Notes: generated by a model from the sequence alone, not told the origin. Positions 1-8,961 are shown, counted from the first letter of the stretch. The stretch is 64,000 nucleotides of DNA from Parasedimentitalea denitrificans (GCF_011813015.1 NZ_QHLQ01000011.1:72583-136582); one strand, 5' to 3'. Program-made: numbers and translations.

Positions 1-27
1 CTTGACCCGGCTGCTGTACCGGTTGGG

Positions 28-306
28 TTACACCTTGCGAAAGCAAAAGAACCCCCAACCAATTGACAGAACCAGAGGTCCCCACAGTGGCATGCCGATC
101 AACCCCAGCCAGGCCAGAAAGATATAACTGGTGCCGAGCAGGCTGATGAACAACCGATCGCCGCGAGTGGTGGTCAGTCCCAGCACTCCTTTGCGTTCGT
201 CGCCGCCGGGGTGGCGGATTTCCAATGCGATCAACACGCCAATGGCTGAGAAGATACCGATAAAGACCAGCGCTGTAGGCCAGGTCCAGGCCATCCATGA
301 AAGCAT
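28..306 (-). CDS. glpU: Small membrane subunit of glycerol ABC transporter (DUF2160)
   Basis: A 92-residue protein with three hydrophobic stretches (about residues 8-28, 52-70 and 74-88) separated by a charged loop containing RHPGGDERKG. This is the form of the DUF2160 membrane protein that accompanies glycerol ABC transporters of the rhizobial GlpSTPQUV type. Its exact job in the complex is not settled for the family. It is the last gene of the operon in this window and touches the upstream permease gene (glpQ stop and this ATG meet at position 306), so translation is probably coupled. The name is transferred from family and position. The 27 bases beyond its stop at the window edge show nothing. 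Confidence 0.8.
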   Translation of the reverse strand: MLSWMAWTWPTALVFIGIFSAIGVLIALEIRHPGGDERKGVLGLTTTRGDRLFISLLGTSYIFLAWLGLIGMPLWGPLVLSIGWGFFCFRKV

Positions 307-1109
307 TACACCCTCCCCATCGCGAAACCTTTCGCGATATAGTTGCGGACGAAGTAGATCACGATTGCGCCCGGAATGATTGTCAAAGTCCCTGCCGCCG
401 CCAGCAGTCCCAGCTCATATCCCGCACTGGATGCGGTTTTGGTCATGGTCGCGGCAATGGGTTTTGCTGCAACGGCGGTCAGGGTTTTGGCCAGCAGCAG
501 TTCTACCCACGAGAACATGAAGCAGAAGAAGGCAGCAACGCCTACACCGGCCTTGATGGAAGGGATGAAGATTGTGGCAAAGAAGCGTGGGAAGGAATAG
601 CCGTCCACATAAGCGGTTTCATCCAGTTCCTTGGGCACTCCGCCCATAAAGCCTTCGAGGATCCACACAGCCAGAGGCACGTTGAACAGACAATGTGCCA
701 GCGCAACAGCCCAGTAAGTGTCGAACAGTCCAACAGCCGAGTAGAGCTGGAAGAAGGGCAGGGCGAACACCGCAGCAGGTGCCATCCTGTTGGTCAGAAG
801 CCAGAAAAACAGCTGTTTGTCGCCCAGAAACCGGTAGCGGCTGAATGCATAGGCGGCCGGCAGGGCCACCGCGATCGAGATCACGGTGTTCAGCGTCACA
901 TAGGAAATCGAGTTGATATAACCCCAGTACCAGCTGGGGTCGGTAAAGATCACCTTGTAGTTTTCCAGCGTGAAGGTCTGCGGGAACATCGAGAAACCGC
1001 CGAGGATCTCGTTGGTGGTTTTGAAGCTCATCGCCACCAGCCAGTAGATCGGCAGCATGAGAAACAGGATATAGACAATTGGGACGATGGATCGTTTTTG
1101 CATTTCCAT
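306..1109 (-). CDS. glpQ: Glycerol ABC transporter permease
   Basis: Inner-membrane permease of the MalG-like carbohydrate ABC family (BPD_transp_1). It starts with a basic segment (MQKRS) and a first membrane helix, and has the coupling-loop EAA-type region around DETAYVDGYSFPRFFATIFIPSIKAG near the middle, which contacts the ATPases. I place the start at the ATG at 1109, because AAGGAG lies just before it and a longer reading would overlap the upstream permease without a ribosome site. The second ATG two codons later is equally possible. It pairs with the permease ending at 1118. The substrate, glycerol, is inferred from the whole operon. Confidence 0.85.
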   Translation of the reverse strand: MEMQKRSIVPIVYILFLMLPIYWLVAMSFKTTNEILGGFSMFPQTFTLENYKVIFTDPSWYWGYINSISYVTLNTVISIAVALPAAYAFSRYRFLGDKQLFFWLLTNRMAPAAVFALPFFQLYSAVGLFDTYWAVALAHCLFNVPLAVWILEGFMGGVPKELDETAYVDGYSFPRFFATIFIPSIKAGVGVAAFFCFMFSWVELLLAKTLTAVAAKPIAATMTKTASSAGYELGLLAAAGTLTIIPGAIVIYFVRNYIAKGFAMGRV

Positions 1110-1117
1110 GGTCTCCT

Positions 1118-1981
1118 TTAGTTCAGGTCGTCTTTGGTCATCAGCGTGTAGAACAGCCATGATACCAAGAGAGTGATTGCAAAGTAGATCAGCGACATCG
1201 CAGCAGCAGGACCAAGGTCAAACTGGCCAAGGGCGATTTTCACCAGATCAATGGACAAGAGCGTGGTCGAGTTGCCGGGGCCACCGCCAGTGAGCACAAA
1301 GGGTTCGGTGTAGATGTTGAAACTGTCCATAAATCGCAGCAGGATGGCGATGGTTAGCACCGATTTCATCTTGGGCAGCTGGATAAAGCGGAACACCGAC
1401 CAGTTTGACGCGCCGTCGATCTTGGCCGCCTGATAATAGGCATCGGGGATCGACACCAGCCCGGCATAGGCCAGCAGCACCACCAGCGAAGTCCAGTGCC
1501 AGACATCCATGGTGACAATGGTGATCCAGGCCGCGATTGGGTCTTGGGTCATGTCATACTGAATACCCAGCGTATGGTTCAGGAAATACCCCAGCAGGCC
1601 GATATCGGGCAGGGTAAAGATATTCCACATCGCGCCAACCACGTTCCATGGGATCAGCATCGGCAGCGCCATCAGCACTAGGCAGACGGGCACCCAAATG
1701 CCCTTGCGTGGCATTGATAGGGCAATGGCAATGCCCAGTGGCACTTCGATGATCAGGATCAGGAAGGTGAACAGGAACTGGCGCCCCAGCGCCGCGTGAA
1801 ACCGTTCAGACCGCAGGATCTGCTCGAACCAGTCCAAGCCTTGCCAGAAGAACTGGTTATTGCCAAAGGTTTCCTGCACCGAATAGTTGACCACAGTCAT
1901 CATCGGGATCAGGGCGTTAAAGGCGACCAGCAACAGCACCGGCAGCACAAAGAACCAGGCTTTTTGGTTTTCGGTTTTCAT
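1118..1981 (-). CDS. glpP: Glycerol ABC transporter permease
   Basis: Inner-membrane permease of the MalF/UgpA-like family, 287 residues with about six hydrophobic helices. The EAA-type loop reads DAYYQAAKIDGASNWSVFRFIQLP, the surface that docks on the nucleotide-binding subunits. LTGGGPGNSTTLLS, further on, is typical of sugar and glycerol permeases. Its ATG overlaps the TGA of the upstream ATPase gene in an ATGA arrangement (1978-1981), indicating translational coupling. Its partner is the permease immediately downstream, so the pore is a heterodimer. Confidence 0.87.
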   Translation of the reverse strand: MKTENQKAWFFVLPVLLLVAFNALIPMMTVVNYSVQETFGNNQFFWQGLDWFEQILRSERFHAALGRQFLFTFLILIIEVPLGIAIALSMPRKGIWVPVCLVLMALPMLIPWNVVGAMWNIFTLPDIGLLGYFLNHTLGIQYDMTQDPIAAWITIVTMDVWHWTSLVVLLAYAGLVSIPDAYYQAAKIDGASNWSVFRFIQLPKMKSVLTIAILLRFMDSFNIYTEPFVLTGGGPGNSTTLLSIDLVKIALGQFDLGPAAAMSLIYFAITLLVSWLFYTLMTKDDLN

Positions 1982-3063
1982 GACTGCGCCTCTTGCGGTT
2001 GGGTGGCAATCCAGCCGTCGACATAAAGCCGGGTCTGTGACTGTTGGAAGTTAAGGTGAACAGCCGCGCCTTTGGCCGGGCCTTGGCCATCGATGATAGC
2101 GCTGATCCGGCTGCCGTTGGCCTCACATTCGACCACTGTGTGGCGGCCAATGTCGGATACCTTGATCACGGTTGCGGGCAGGCCGGTGTCTGCCAGAGAG
2201 ACAAACTCGGGACGGATGCCGATCTCAAGCTGACCGGTAGGTGTTCCCTGAATGGGACCTTCCAACGCGATGGGTTGGTCCGCGAAATAGGCGGCTCCAT
2301 CGGTCAGTGTGCAAGGTAGAATGTTCATGCCCGGCGAGCCGATGAAGTGACCGACAAAGGTGTGTGCGGGACGTTCGAACAGCTCAACCGGGGTGCCAAT
2401 CTGCACGATCTCACCATCCTGCATCACCACAACCTGCTCAGCAAAGGTCAGCGCCTCGGTCTGGTCATGGGTAACATAGATCATCGTCGCCTTAACGCGC
2501 TGATGTAGTTCTTTCAGCTTAGATCGCAGCTTCCACTTCAGATGAGGATCAATCACCGTCAGCGGTTCATCAAACATCACCACATTGACGTCTTCACGCA
2601 CCAACCCGCGCCCCATCGAGATTTTTTGCTTATTGTCCGGGCTCAGACCTGCGGCCTTTTGGTCGAGCATGTCGACGACTTCCAACATCTCGGCAATGGC
2701 CATGACACGTTGCTTGACAGTGTCCTCGTCCCGGCCACGGTTGCGCAGCGGGAAGGCAAGGTTGTCGTAAACCGTCATGGTGTCGTAGATCACAGGGAAC
2801 TGAAACACCTGCGCGATGTTGCGCTGGTCTGGCGGTAAGCTGGTGACATCCTTGCCGTCAAACAGGATCTGCCCTTCTGAGGGAACCAGAAGACCGGATA
2901 TGATGTTCAACAAGGTCGACTTACCACAACCTGATGGGCCCAGCAGCGCATAGGCGCCGCCATCGGTCCAATCGAGATCAATTTCTTTCAGCGCATAGTC
3001 CGATGGTTGCTTCGGGTTCGGGTAATAGCTGTGACGTAGCTTGGAGAGTGTAATTTTAGCCAT
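1978..3063 (-). CDS. glpT: Glycerol ABC transporter ATPase with degenerate signature motif
   Basis: A 361-residue MalK-like ATPase: Walker A GPSGCGKST (42-50), Q-loop near VFQFP (87-90), Walker B VVMFDE (161-166), switch histidine in YVTHD (H199), and a C-terminal TOBE-type regulatory region. The ABC signature is abnormal: where LSGGQ is expected it reads LSPDNKQ (140-146). The upstream sister ATPase has LSGGQ but no switch histidine, so the two probably form a heterodimer with one complete ATP site. The gene is coupled to glpP by ATGA and starts nine bases after glpS. Assignment to glpT rather than glpS follows operon order and is less certain than the family call. Confidence 0.85.
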   Translation of the reverse strand: MAKITLSKLRHSYYPNPKQPSDYALKEIDLDWTDGGAYALLGPSGCGKSTLLNIISGLLVPSEGQILFDGKDVTSLPPDQRNIAQVFQFPVIYDTMTVYDNLAFPLRNRGRDEDTVKQRVMAIAEMLEVVDMLDQKAAGLSPDNKQKISMGRGLVREDVNVVMFDEPLTVIDPHLKWKLRSKLKELHQRVKATMIYVTHDQTEALTFAEQVVVMQDGEIVQIGTPVELFERPAHTFVGHFIGSPGMNILPCTLTDGAAYFADQPIALEGPIQGTPTGQLEIGIRPEFVSLADTGLPATVIKVSDIGRHTVVECEANGSRISAIIDGQGPAKGAAVHLNFQQSQTRLYVDGWIATQPQEAQS

Positions 3064-3072
3064 TGGTGCGCC

Positions 3073-4137
3073 TCACGCCACGCGAGAGCCATCGGGGGCA
3101 AAAACATATGCCGCCGTTGGGTCCATATAGAAGTTGTGCATTTCGCCCACCTGATAGGGGTGAACACCGGGGGCCAGGGACACCCAGCTTCCTGCGCCCA
3201 TTTCAAAGTGGGCGCTGCTTTCTGAGCCAGACAGTTCGGTCACCTGAACCCGGCCTGACAGCCGTACCGTGCTTTTGTCATCGGCGATGGGCAAAACATG
3301 GTGCGGGCGGATTGCGATGGTGTAGTCTCCATCCGACAGATCCGCCGCTGCGCCAGTTAGCTCCCAACTTACGCCTGCGTTCAGAGTGGCCGTTGAACCT
3401 TGTTTGACAATAGCGGCTGTATTGATTGGTGGATCCGAGAAGACTGCGGCTGCGGCCACATTGGCCGGATTGCGGTAGATGTCAGCGGTGACACCAAATT
3501 GGGTTACATGGCCATCTTCCATCAGCGCGGTTTGCCCGCCCAGCAACAGAGCTTCTTCGGGCTCAGAAGTAGCATAGACCACCACGGCACCACGTCCGGC
3601 AAACAGCTCGGGCAGCTGGTCGCGCAACTCTTCGCGCAACTTGTAGTCAAGGTTGGCCAGCGGTTCGTCTAAGAACACGGCCTTGGATTCCTTGGCAATG
3701 GCGCGCGCCAGTGCAGTACGTTGTTGCTGGCCGCCTGACAACTCATGCGGCATTCGATGTAACATCGGGCGCAGTTGCAGAATGTCTGCCGCCTCTTCGA
3801 CGCGGCCCTGAATTTCGGACTTCGCCATACCTGCCACTTTCAGTGGCGAGGCGATGTTTTCATACACAGTCATGTGCGGGTAGTTGATGAAAAACTGGTG
3901 CACCAGACTGATGTTGCGTTTCTGGGTGTTGAGCTTGGATACGTCTTGACCATCCATCCAGATCTCGCCGCTGGCCAGCGGGTCCAGCCCTGCCATCAGT
4001 TTGATCAGAGAGGTCTTACCAGATCCAGTTGCGCCCAATAGGACATTGAAGTGACCGGGGTGCAGTGTCAGGGAGGTTTCCTTGATGTGCAAATTCGCGC
4101 CGACGCGCTTGGTCACGGATTTTAATTCGAGAGCCAT
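3073..4137 (-). CDS. glpS: Glycerol ABC transporter ATPase lacking the switch histidine
   Basis: A 354-residue ABC ATPase with Walker A GATGSGKTS (35-43), Q-loop LVHQFF (78-83), intact signature LSGGQQQR (133-140), Walker B AVFLDE (153-158) and D-loop NLD. The H-loop, normally THD, reads TSEPEEA, placing serine 191 where the catalytic histidine belongs. A TOBE-like C-terminal half follows. It complements the sister protein, which keeps the histidine but has lost the signature. The first residues after ATG at 4137 match the family start. It lies after the intra-operon hairpin at 4201-4230, so it is probably expressed at a lower level than the binding protein. Confidence 0.85.
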   Translation of the reverse strand: MALELKSVTKRVGANLHIKETSLTLHPGHFNVLLGATGSGKTSLIKLMAGLDPLASGEIWMDGQDVSKLNTQKRNISLVHQFFINYPHMTVYENIASPLKVAGMAKSEIQGRVEEAADILQLRPMLHRMPHELSGGQQQRTALARAIAKESKAVFLDEPLANLDYKLREELRDQLPELFAGRGAVVVYATSEPEEALLLGGQTALMEDGHVTQFGVTADIYRNPANVAAAAVFSDPPINTAAIVKQGSTATLNAGVSWELTGAAADLSDGDYTIAIRPHHVLPIADDKSTVRLSGRVQVTELSGSESSAHFEMGAGSWVSLAPGVHPYQVGEMHNFYMDPTAAYVFAPDGSRVA

Positions 4138-4193
4138 CTTGGTGGGGCTTTCCGGCAGGTGGCCTGTTGCGCGCGATTTAGCGCAGTCTTGGG

Positions 4194-4230
4194 AAAAAGC
4201 GCCCCAGAGATCGAGGGGGATCTCTGGGGC
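4194..4230 (-). terminator. Attenuator-type hairpin between the binding protein and ATPase genes
   Basis: A perfect 12-bp inverted repeat (GCCCCAGAGATC at 4201-4212 and its complement at 4219-4230) encloses a six-base loop. Read on the minus strand it is followed after two bases by TTTTT (4198-4194). This is a textbook intrinsic terminator placed inside the operon, directly after the binding-protein gene. The likely effect is partial termination and 3' protection of the binding-protein message, giving excess binding protein over membrane components. The structure is seen in the sequence; the effect is inference. Confidence 0.75.
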
Positions 4231-4277
4231 AAGGAGGCTGACCAGATTGCTGGGGTCAGCCCGTCAGGGAGGACCTG

Positions 4278-6011
4278 TTACTGAGTAGCCCAGCGGGCAA
4301 CCAACTCGTCATAGTTGACGGTCTGGCCCTGTGGCTTCTCGTTTTCCAACATTGGCTTGGCGCCACCATTGGCCATCCACCACTCCGCGTCTTTCTCGTC
4401 GTTCAGACGTGGTCCACAACCGCCATAGACGTTGGCTGCTTCATCGGCGCGCTGCATGCGGGCCATGGTGATGTCCATTTCTTCTGCCAGACGGTTCATC
4501 GCTTCTTGTGGCGTGAACGCACCCGAGTTGACGTCACCAATCTGCTGCCACCAGATCTGGGCCAGCTTTGGATAGTCAGGCACGTTAATGCCAGTTGGCG
4601 ACCATGCTACACGATCAGGCGAACGGTAGAATTCTACCAGACCACCTAGTTTGTCAGCACGCTCCGAGAAGCTCTCGTGGTTGATCGAGCTGTCACGGAT
4701 GAAAGTCAGACCCACGTGGGACTTCTTCACGTCAACAGTTTTCGATGTCACGAACTGAGCATAAAGCCATGCAGCCTGAGCACGATCAGCTGGGGTCGAC
4801 TTCAGGAAAGTCCAGGAACCCACGTCCTGATACCCAACTTTCTGGCCTTCTTCCCAGTATGGGCCGTGTGGGCTTGGCGCCATCCGCCACAGTGGCGCAC
4901 CATCTGCGTCAACTGTGTTGTTGCCTTCGGACTGTGGCTTCACCATGTCGGCTGTAAACGCTGTGTACCAGAAAATCTGCTGCGCTACGTTACCCTGCGC
5001 CAAAGCTGGCAGCGACTGGTAGAAGTCATAGCTGGCAGCACCCGGAGGAGCATATGCCCGTAGCCATTCGTCCCACTTGCGGATCGCATAAACAGCCGCC
5101 GGACCGTTAGCTGCACCACCACGGGTGACAGAGGCACCAGCTGGGTTACAGGAACCGGCTTCCATACGGATGCCCCATTCGTCGATTGGCACACCGTTTG
5201 GCTCACCTTTCGAACCTGCGCCAGCCATCGACAGCCAGGCATCAGTCATACGCCAGCCTAGGTCAGGCGCGCGCTTACCATAGTCCATGTGACCATAGAT
5301 GGCGGTGCCGTCGATTTCCTTGACGTCATTGCTGAAGAACTCAGCGATGTCTTCATAGGCTGACCAGTTGACTGGCACACCCAGATCATAGCCGTATTTG
5401 GCTTTGAACGCTTCCTGCAGGTCTGCGCGGTCAAACCAGTCTTTGCGGAACCAGTACAGGTTTGCAAACTGCTGATCAGGCAGCTGGTACAAGTCACCAT
5501 CCGGGCCAGTTGTGAACTGGCTGCCCATGAAGTCTGCCAGATCGAGTGTAGGCGATGTTGTGCCAGACCAGTCACCTGCCATCATGTCGGTCAGGTTGTA
5601 CGCCAGTTGCAGACGCGAGTGGGTACCGATCAGATCCGAGTCATTGACGTAACCGTCATACAGGTTCCGCTGAGTTTGCATTTGGGTCTGAACCGCCTGC
5701 ACAACCTCGCCTTCGCCCAGGATCTGGTGGTTCACCTTGATGCCGGTGATTTCCTCAAACGCTTTGGTCAGAACTTCCGACTCATAGCTGTGGGTTGGAA
5801 TGCCCTCGGACAGCACGTTGATTTCCAAGCCTGAGAATGGTGCAGCGGCCTGAATGAACCACTGCATTTCCGCCAGTTGTTCGTCCTTGTTCAGAACCGA
5901 GGGCTGGAATTCCTCGTTAATCCATTTATTTGCGGCTGCCTCATCGGCATGCCCCATCGATCCCGCAATCACGGCAGTCGCCGCGACAGCGGAGAGAAGA
6001 TACTTGCGCAT
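4278..6011 (-). CDS. glpV: Periplasmic glycerol-binding protein of ABC transporter
   Basis: A 577-residue extracellular solute-binding protein. A signal peptide (MRKYLLSAVAATAVIAGSMGHA) is followed by a mature protein rich in tryptophan and aspartate, typical of the large binding proteins linked to DUF2160 glycerol transporters. Two cysteine-containing segments (SCNPAG and YGGCGPR) may form a disulfide in the periplasm. GGGAGGTGACAAG precedes the ATG and sets the start. It is the first gene of the operon, with an AT-rich control region upstream (6012-6273). The substrate is inferred from family and operon composition; other polyols are possible. Confidence 0.85.
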   Translation of the reverse strand: MRKYLLSAVAATAVIAGSMGHADEAAANKWINEEFQPSVLNKDEQLAEMQWFIQAAAPFSGLEINVLSEGIPTHSYESEVLTKAFEEITGIKVNHQILGEGEVVQAVQTQMQTQRNLYDGYVNDSDLIGTHSRLQLAYNLTDMMAGDWSGTTSPTLDLADFMGSQFTTGPDGDLYQLPDQQFANLYWFRKDWFDRADLQEAFKAKYGYDLGVPVNWSAYEDIAEFFSNDVKEIDGTAIYGHMDYGKRAPDLGWRMTDAWLSMAGAGSKGEPNGVPIDEWGIRMEAGSCNPAGASVTRGGAANGPAAVYAIRKWDEWLRAYAPPGAASYDFYQSLPALAQGNVAQQIFWYTAFTADMVKPQSEGNNTVDADGAPLWRMAPSPHGPYWEEGQKVGYQDVGSWTFLKSTPADRAQAAWLYAQFVTSKTVDVKKSHVGLTFIRDSSINHESFSERADKLGGLVEFYRSPDRVAWSPTGINVPDYPKLAQIWWQQIGDVNSGAFTPQEAMNRLAEEMDITMARMQRADEAANVYGGCGPRLNDEKDAEWWMANGGAKPMLENEKPQGQTVNYDELVARWATQ

Positions 6012-6094
6012 CTTGTCACCTCCCTAAGGTATAAGATGTCAGTAGTGCTCTCCGGCACCTGACTGTTACATAGGTTTCATTTGATCTTCGTTTT

Positions 6095-6151
6095 TGTCAA
6101 ACTAATTTTTTAGTAAATCGCAAGTTGCTGTTTTTTATCGTAAATTTACGA
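6095..6151 (-). promoter_or_regulatory. Candidate promoter -35 element and operator upstream of glpV
   Basis: A perfect 14-bp palindrome TCGTAAATTTACGA occupies 6138-6151 in the AT-rich region before the binding-protein gene. A TTGACA hexamer on the minus strand (6100-6095) lies about 40 bases closer to the gene, with a looser repeat ACTAA-TTTT-TTAGT at 6101-6114 between them. DeoR-family regulators such as GlpR often bind TTCG/CGAA-type palindromes, so this could be a glycerol-responsive operator. No -10 box at ideal spacing is convincing, and no glpR gene is in the window. Confidence 0.4.
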
Positions 6152-6273
6152 AAGGATTCGAAGGTCCTAGCGGGACGCGTTGCGCTCCTTGCGGGGATTC
6201 TCTGCTTTGGGTCGATTTTGCAACCAAACAAAAAGAGGTCGCTGCGCCAGTGATTTGCCTCTATGCAGTGCCC

Positions 6274-7392
6274 ATGATGACAGACACAGAATTCGAAATT
6301 TTCCTGGTGGCAGCCCCCGGAACCGAAACCTCCCTTAGGGACGAGGCGCGTGAAAAGGGCTTTCATTCCCCTAAAATTTCGCCCGGTGGCGTGACCATCA
6401 CTGGCACCTGGCCCGAGGTCTGGCGCGCCAATCTGCAGCTACGAGGAGCAGCGCGGGTTCTGGCACGTATTGGTGAAATCCGTGCCTTTCATCTGGCCCA
6501 GCTCGATAAACGCGCACGCAAATTCCCCTGGGGTGATGTGCTGCGCCCGGACGTGCCGGTTAAGGTCGAAGTGACAACCAACAAGAAGTCCAAGATTTAC
6601 CACGCAGGGGCCGCCATTCAGCGATTTGAAAAGGCCATTACCGAAGAGCTGGGCGCTCCGATATCTGCCGAGGCAGACGTACGCATCAAGGTCCGCATCG
6701 ACGACAACCTCTGTATCATTAGCGTCGACACTTCGGGCGAGGCGCTGCACAAACGCGGCCATAAACCCGCTGTGGGCAAGGCGCCGATGCGTGAAAACTT
6801 GGCGGCGATGTTCCTGCACCAGTGTCGATATGATGGAAATGAGCCGGTGGTTGATCCCATGTGCGGCTCTGGCACTTTTGTGATCGAAGCAGCCGAGATC
6901 GCTACGGGGTTGATCCCGGGCCGCAGCCGCAGCTTTGCGTTTGAGAAATTGGCTAATTTTGACGAAGTTGCTTGGCAACAGATGCGAGACGCTGGGCAGG
7001 GCGCGGAGACCGAATTACGGTTTTACGGTTCTGACCGCAACGCAGGCGTGATTGAGAGTACCAAAACCAATGCTGAGCGCGCCGGTGTTGATGGCTGCAC
7101 GGTCTTCACTCATCAGGCAGTCAGTGACCTGACCCCACCCGATGGTCCGCCGGGATTGGTGATCGTCAACCCGCCATATGGTGCTCGGATCGGTAACAAG
7201 AAACTGCTCTATGCTCTGTATGGTGCGCTGGGCAAAACCCTCAGTACGCGCTTTTCCGGTTGGCGGGTGGGTATTGTCACTAGCGAGGCGGGACTGGCAA
7301 AGGCCACCGACCTGCCTTTCTTACCGACAGGAGCGCCAGTGGCCCATGGCGGCATCAAGATCCGATTGTTTCAAACTGCGCCGCTCCGCTAG
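6274..7392 (+). CDS. THUMP-domain class I rRNA methyltransferase (RlmL N-half / YpsC type)
   Basis: A cytoplasmic SAM-dependent methyltransferase predicted to modify guanine N2 in 23S rRNA. The N-terminal half carries a ferredoxin-like and THUMP RNA-binding region (about residues 1-160). The C-terminal Rossmann fold shows the SAM motif DPMCGSGTFVIEAA and the catalytic NPPYG motif used for exocyclic amino groups. Length (about 372 residues) fits the single-domain YpsC/RlmL-N group rather than the E. coli RlmKL fusion. The start is uncertain: ATG at 6274 or 6277, or an in-frame GTG at 6250 with AGAGG 11 bases upstream. It is monocistronic and divergent from the glycerol operon. Confidence 0.85.
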   Translation: MMTDTEFEIFLVAAPGTETSLRDEAREKGFHSPKISPGGVTITGTWPEVWRANLQLRGAARVLARIGEIRAFHLAQLDKRARKFPWGDVLRPDVPVKVEVTTNKKSKIYHAGAAIQRFEKAITEELGAPISAEADVRIKVRIDDNLCIISVDTSGEALHKRGHKPAVGKAPMRENLAAMFLHQCRYDGNEPVVDPMCGSGTFVIEAAEIATGLIPGRSRSFAFEKLANFDEVAWQQMRDAGQGAETELRFYGSDRNAGVIESTKTNAERAGVDGCTVFTHQAVSDLTPPDGPPGLVIVNPPYGARIGNKKLLYALYGALGKTLSTRFSGWRVGIVTSEAGLAKATDLPFLPTGAPVAHGGIKIRLFQTAPLR

Positions 7393-7923
7393 GAACTGCT
7401 TAGATTCAGTGGCGTCTTCGGCAATTTAGAAGGGGCGCGCCACTTGAGGTGCTCTTCAGAACATGGGTGTTGTAGGTGTTTCACAGTCATGTCGGCCATC
7501 TCTAACGAACTTTACCGATCCCAAAAGCTCCCGCGTCCACGCAGTCCATCTGCGATCGCAGATCCCCCTTGTGGTCTTGGGCCCGGACATCGCAAGATGT
7601 TTGGCGACGGGCGGGAGAATTTGAGTGCGAGGAAGCTGTCTTGGGGAATTGCTGGGCAAACGTCGAAAACAGCGATTAGTTTGGAAAGCCGAAAAAAATT
7701 GCTGACCTTTCAACCTTGGCCAGATCTCTGTCAGATCATTTTTCGTGGAAGGGAACCTATCTACATTCCGGTGACAAAAATCCCTGCCGAACCAAAAAAC
7801 GGACCTAGGTAATACCTTAACGGATCATGCCACTTCCCTCACAGGCACGTTGAGGGTCGCCTTAAATCGGTGGACGGCCACGTTGGCAAAGGGTGGCAAC
7901 TGATTATCGGGAGGGGTCAACAG
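7393..7923 (+). other. Gene-poor region before the first AraC-family gene
   Basis: No convincing coding sequence on either strand: open frames here lack ribosome sites and protein-like composition. It holds a perfect 16-bp palindrome ATCTGCGATCGCAGAT at 7548-7563 and an interrupted repeat CCCTCA-N9-TGAGGG near 7835-7855, both possible protein-binding sites. It may carry the control region of the AraC-family gene. Confidence 0.4.
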
Positions 7924-8934
7924 ATGGCGAATACCGACCAGAAGCATACCGCGGTGTTTGCCAAGATGGTAGCGCGGGCCTTGATAGAGCAGGGCTATGA
8001 CCCAGAAACAGTGTTTCGTGGAACAGCGTTTGATGACTCTTTGTTACAGCAAGAGGCCCCATTTGCCAGAGCATCCGATGTCATGAGCTTTTTTGAACAG
8101 GGGGCGCTGCTGACCAAGGATGATCTATTCGGCTTTCAGTTAGCACAGGGGCAGGACAGTCGCCGTGTCGGATTGGTGTGTTATGTCGGGCTGGCGGCCC
8201 CAAATGTCGGTGCGTTTCTGACCAACTATGCACGCTATGCCCGGATCTACAGTGACGTGCTGGAACTGGATTTTTCCCATCTGAAAGACAACGGTCTGAT
8301 TGGCTGGCAGTATAGCCTTTCTTCCAGCGTGGCGCGCCGCCAATATGTTGAATATACAAGCGCGGTTTTTCTGAACACCCTGCGCCATTTTTCGGCATCG
8401 GAGATTGTTCCGCAGCACGTTAGTTTTGAACACCTCCGGCGCGAACACATAAGTGTTTTGGAGGACAGTTTCGGCTGCAGTATTTCGTTTGGTGCTGATC
8501 GTAACAGTTTTGAGTTCATGGCAAAGGATCTGGAACTTCCATTGATCTCGGCTGATCATCAATTGCTATTGGTGTTGCAGAGCTATGCAGATCAGGTTCT
8601 GGCGGAGAAAAACCGGGAGTTGCCGGGGCTGGTATTTGAGGTTGAGCGCGTTATTGCCGATCTGTTGGCCCGAGGAGAGGCAACGCTGGATAATGTTGCA
8701 ACAACAATGGGAATGAGCCCGCGAACGCTGTCGCGGAAACTGGCCGCCGAGGGAACCAGCTTTTTCCGGGTTCTTGAGGATCTGCGGAAGTCACTGTCCA
8801 AAAGCTATCTGCGTGACAGTGATCTTGTACTGGCTGAGATCGCTTTTCTGCTGGGTTATTCGGGGCTTAGTAGCTTCAATGACGCCTTTAAGCGCTGGAC
8901 TGGGTCGAGCCCAGGTCAGTATAGGTCCATTTGA
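7924..8934 (+). CDS. AraC-family regulator (Arabinose_bd-type N-terminal domain), paralogue 1
   Basis: A transcription regulator of about 336 residues. The N-terminal domain (roughly 15-200) resembles the sensory half of OruR/ArgR-like AraC proteins, with the block RRVGLVCYVGLAAPNVGAF. The C-terminal double helix-turn-helix (about 235-336) shows MSPRTLSRKLAAEGTSF and ends IAFLLGYSGLSSFNDAFKRWTG-SP, the AraC signature. The ATG at 7924 is chosen for GGGAGGGG upstream. A close paralogue lies 382 bases downstream in the same direction. No catabolic operon adjoins, so the target and ligand are unknown. Confidence 0.88.
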   Translation: MANTDQKHTAVFAKMVARALIEQGYDPETVFRGTAFDDSLLQQEAPFARASDVMSFFEQGALLTKDDLFGFQLAQGQDSRRVGLVCYVGLAAPNVGAFLTNYARYARIYSDVLELDFSHLKDNGLIGWQYSLSSSVARRQYVEYTSAVFLNTLRHFSASEIVPQHVSFEHLRREHISVLEDSFGCSISFGADRNSFEFMAKDLELPLISADHQLLLVLQSYADQVLAEKNRELPGLVFEVERVIADLLARGEATLDNVATTMGMSPRTLSRKLAAEGTSFFRVLEDLRKSLSKSYLRDSDLVLAEIAFLLGYSGLSSFNDAFKRWTGSSPGQYRSI

Positions 8935-8961
8935 GAGGAGCGGTTCAGACGCTTTGCACCC

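Noticed and set aside
7444..7812. A 122-codon plus-strand open frame in the gap before the first AraC gene
   Set aside because: No ribosome site, composition rich in Cys/Arg/Pro as expected from random GC-rich sequence, and no recognisable motif.
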